Shown here: piece after piece, positions 5,119 through 5,995 of the stretch
Layout of the letters: each line of letters begins with the position of its first letter
Numbering within the stretch: the stretch's first letter is position 1
NCBI GenBank assembly: GCA_905478725.1
Contig: CAJQJT010000018.1
Coordinates: forward strand, 1 to 5,995
DNA from: an uncultured Pseudomonadales bacterium
GTDB taxonomy: Bacteria; Pseudomonadota; Gammaproteobacteria; Pseudomonadales; Porticoccaceae
Reading direction: 5' to 3'
DNA length: 5,995 bases
Notes under the pieces: model-generated
Told to the model about the DNA's origin: nothing
The model's database searches: none
The model's input: only the letters and a program-made list of their open reading frames with translations
Position numbers and translations under genes: made by a program

Positions 5119-5995
5119 ATGGCCACGACTGCCGAAAACCAGCTATTTATCTATCGCGGTAAAAACCGCAAAGGCGAGAAAGTTCAGGGAGAGATTAAGG
5201 CTGACAACTTGGCTGCCGTAAAAGGGCAGCTACGCAAACAGGGGGTTATATCCACCTCCATAAGAAAAAAGCCCAAACCGCTATTTAGTAAAGCCAAGAA
5301 AATTGTCCCCGGAGATATAGCGCTGTTTACTCGACAGCTTGCCACCATGATGAAAGCCGGTGTGCCCCTGGTGCAGTCTTTTGACATTGTCGCCGATGGC
5401 TTTGATAACCCCACCATGCAGGCACTGATCCATCAAATTCGCGACGATGTGGCAGCTGGCGGCAGTTTTTCCAATGCATTGCGCCGCAGCCCGCGCTATT
5501 TTGACGATCTATTTTGCAGCCTGGTGGACTCCGGTGAGACCGCCGGTGCACTGGAAACCATGCTCGATCGTGTTGCCACCTATAAAGAGAAGACTGAACA
5601 GTTAAAAGCCAAAATCAAGAAAGCCCTCACTTACCCCATAGCCGTTCTAGTGGTGGCCATGGTGGTCACGGCGATCTTGCTGATCAAGGTGGTACCAGTA
5701 TTTGCCGAGACCTTTAGTAGCTTTGGCGCCGACCTGCCGGCTTTCACATTGTTTGTGCTGGGTCTCTCGGAAATGATGCAGGAGTATTGGCTGATTATAT
5801 TGGTGGCCATTGGTATCGGGCTCTATGCCTTTAAAGAGGCGCGCTTTCGCTCGAAGAAGTTTGCCTATGAGGTAGACCGCTATTCCTTAAAGCTGCCAAT
5901 TATTGGCGGCATTATTTATAACTCTGTAGTCGCACGTTTTGCCCGCACCCTGGCCACCACCTTTGCCGCCGGTGTGCCCATAGTGGATGCCCTTG
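5119..5995 (+). CDS. pilC: Type IV pilus inner-membrane platform protein, N-terminal part (runs off right edge)
   Basis: The frame from the ATG at 5119 is open for 292 codons to the window edge, against about 405 residues in the family, so roughly 70% is present. PilC (GspF family) is the inner-membrane platform contacted by the PilB and PilT motors. A short cytoplasmic N-terminus (1-65, with YRGKNRKGEKVQGEI) leads to the first T2SSF domain from about 66, opening DIALFTRQLATMMKAGVPL. Landmarks GFDNPTM (94-100), SGETAGALETMLDRVATYKEKTE (138-160) and the KKALTYPIA block (167-175) follow. Membrane helix 1 spans about 172-194 and helix 2 about 223-238. The second T2SSF repeat begins near 268 with SVVARFARTLATTFAAGVP, echoing the first. 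The sequence follows P. aeruginosa PilC closely from memory. It lies 37 nt after pilB and probably shares its transcript. A pilD gene is expected next. Confidence 0.96.
   Translation, partial: MATTAENQLFIYRGKNRKGEKVQGEIKADNLAAVKGQLRKQGVISTSIRKKPKPLFSKAKKIVPGDIALFTRQLATMMKAGVPLVQSFDIVADGFDNPTMQALIHQIRDDVAAGGSFSNALRRSPRYFDDLFCSLVDSGETAGALETMLDRVATYKEKTEQLKAKIKKALTYPIAVLVVAMVVTAILLIKVVPVFAETFSSFGADLPAFTLFVLGLSEMMQEYWLIILVAIGIGLYAFKEARFRSKKFAYEVDRYSLKLPIIGGIIYNSVVARFARTLATTFAAGVPIVDAL

Overview
This window looks like conserved core chromosome of a gammaproteobacterium on the Pseudomonas / Cellvibrio-type side. The evidence is the gene order DUF1631 protein - nadC - pilA - pilB - pilC, the same arrangement as the P. 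aeruginosa nadC-pil locus as I recall it, together with long protein stretches that match Pseudomonas-type PilB, PilC and NadC. Base composition looks moderate by eye. I cannot name the genus.

Layout: (1) 1-1156, minus strand: N-terminal 385 codons of a DUF1631-family protein that runs off the left edge. (2) 1157-1422: divergent intergenic region holding an 18-bp perfect AT-rich palindrome, an extended -10 promoter pointing to nadC, and a compact set of CTGCAAG / CTTGCAG repeats in the nadC leader. (3) 1423-2334, plus: nadC, quinolinate phosphoribosyltransferase. (4) 2335-2394: a short convergent gap with one hairpin terminator that can serve both sides and is stronger for pilA. (5) 2395-2856, minus: pilA, a type IV major pilin. 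(6) 2857-3332: a 476-bp divergent control region. Its pilA side carries a textbook sigma-54 -24/-12 promoter and three TGTC elements at 20-21 bp spacing that suggest PilR binding. Its pilB side holds several palindromes and no clear promoter. (7) 3333-5081, plus: pilB, the pilus extension ATPase. (8) 5119-5995, plus: pilC, the inner-membrane platform protein, cut by the right edge after 292 codons. A pilD prepilin peptidase gene is expected just downstream but is not visible.

The three pil genes form the core of a type IVa pilus. PilA is the subunit, processed after Gly9 by a PilD-type peptidase. PilC is the membrane platform that PilB engages, and PilB powers subunit addition by ATP hydrolysis. 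pilA is transcribed away from pilBC, so pilin supply (sigma-54/PilR type) is separated from motor expression. nadC makes nicotinate mononucleotide for NAD synthesis and is only a positional neighbour.

I see no mobile element, CRISPR array, RNA gene or clearly new system. The points most worth a second look are regulatory: the nadC leader palindrome and the two intergenic control regions.
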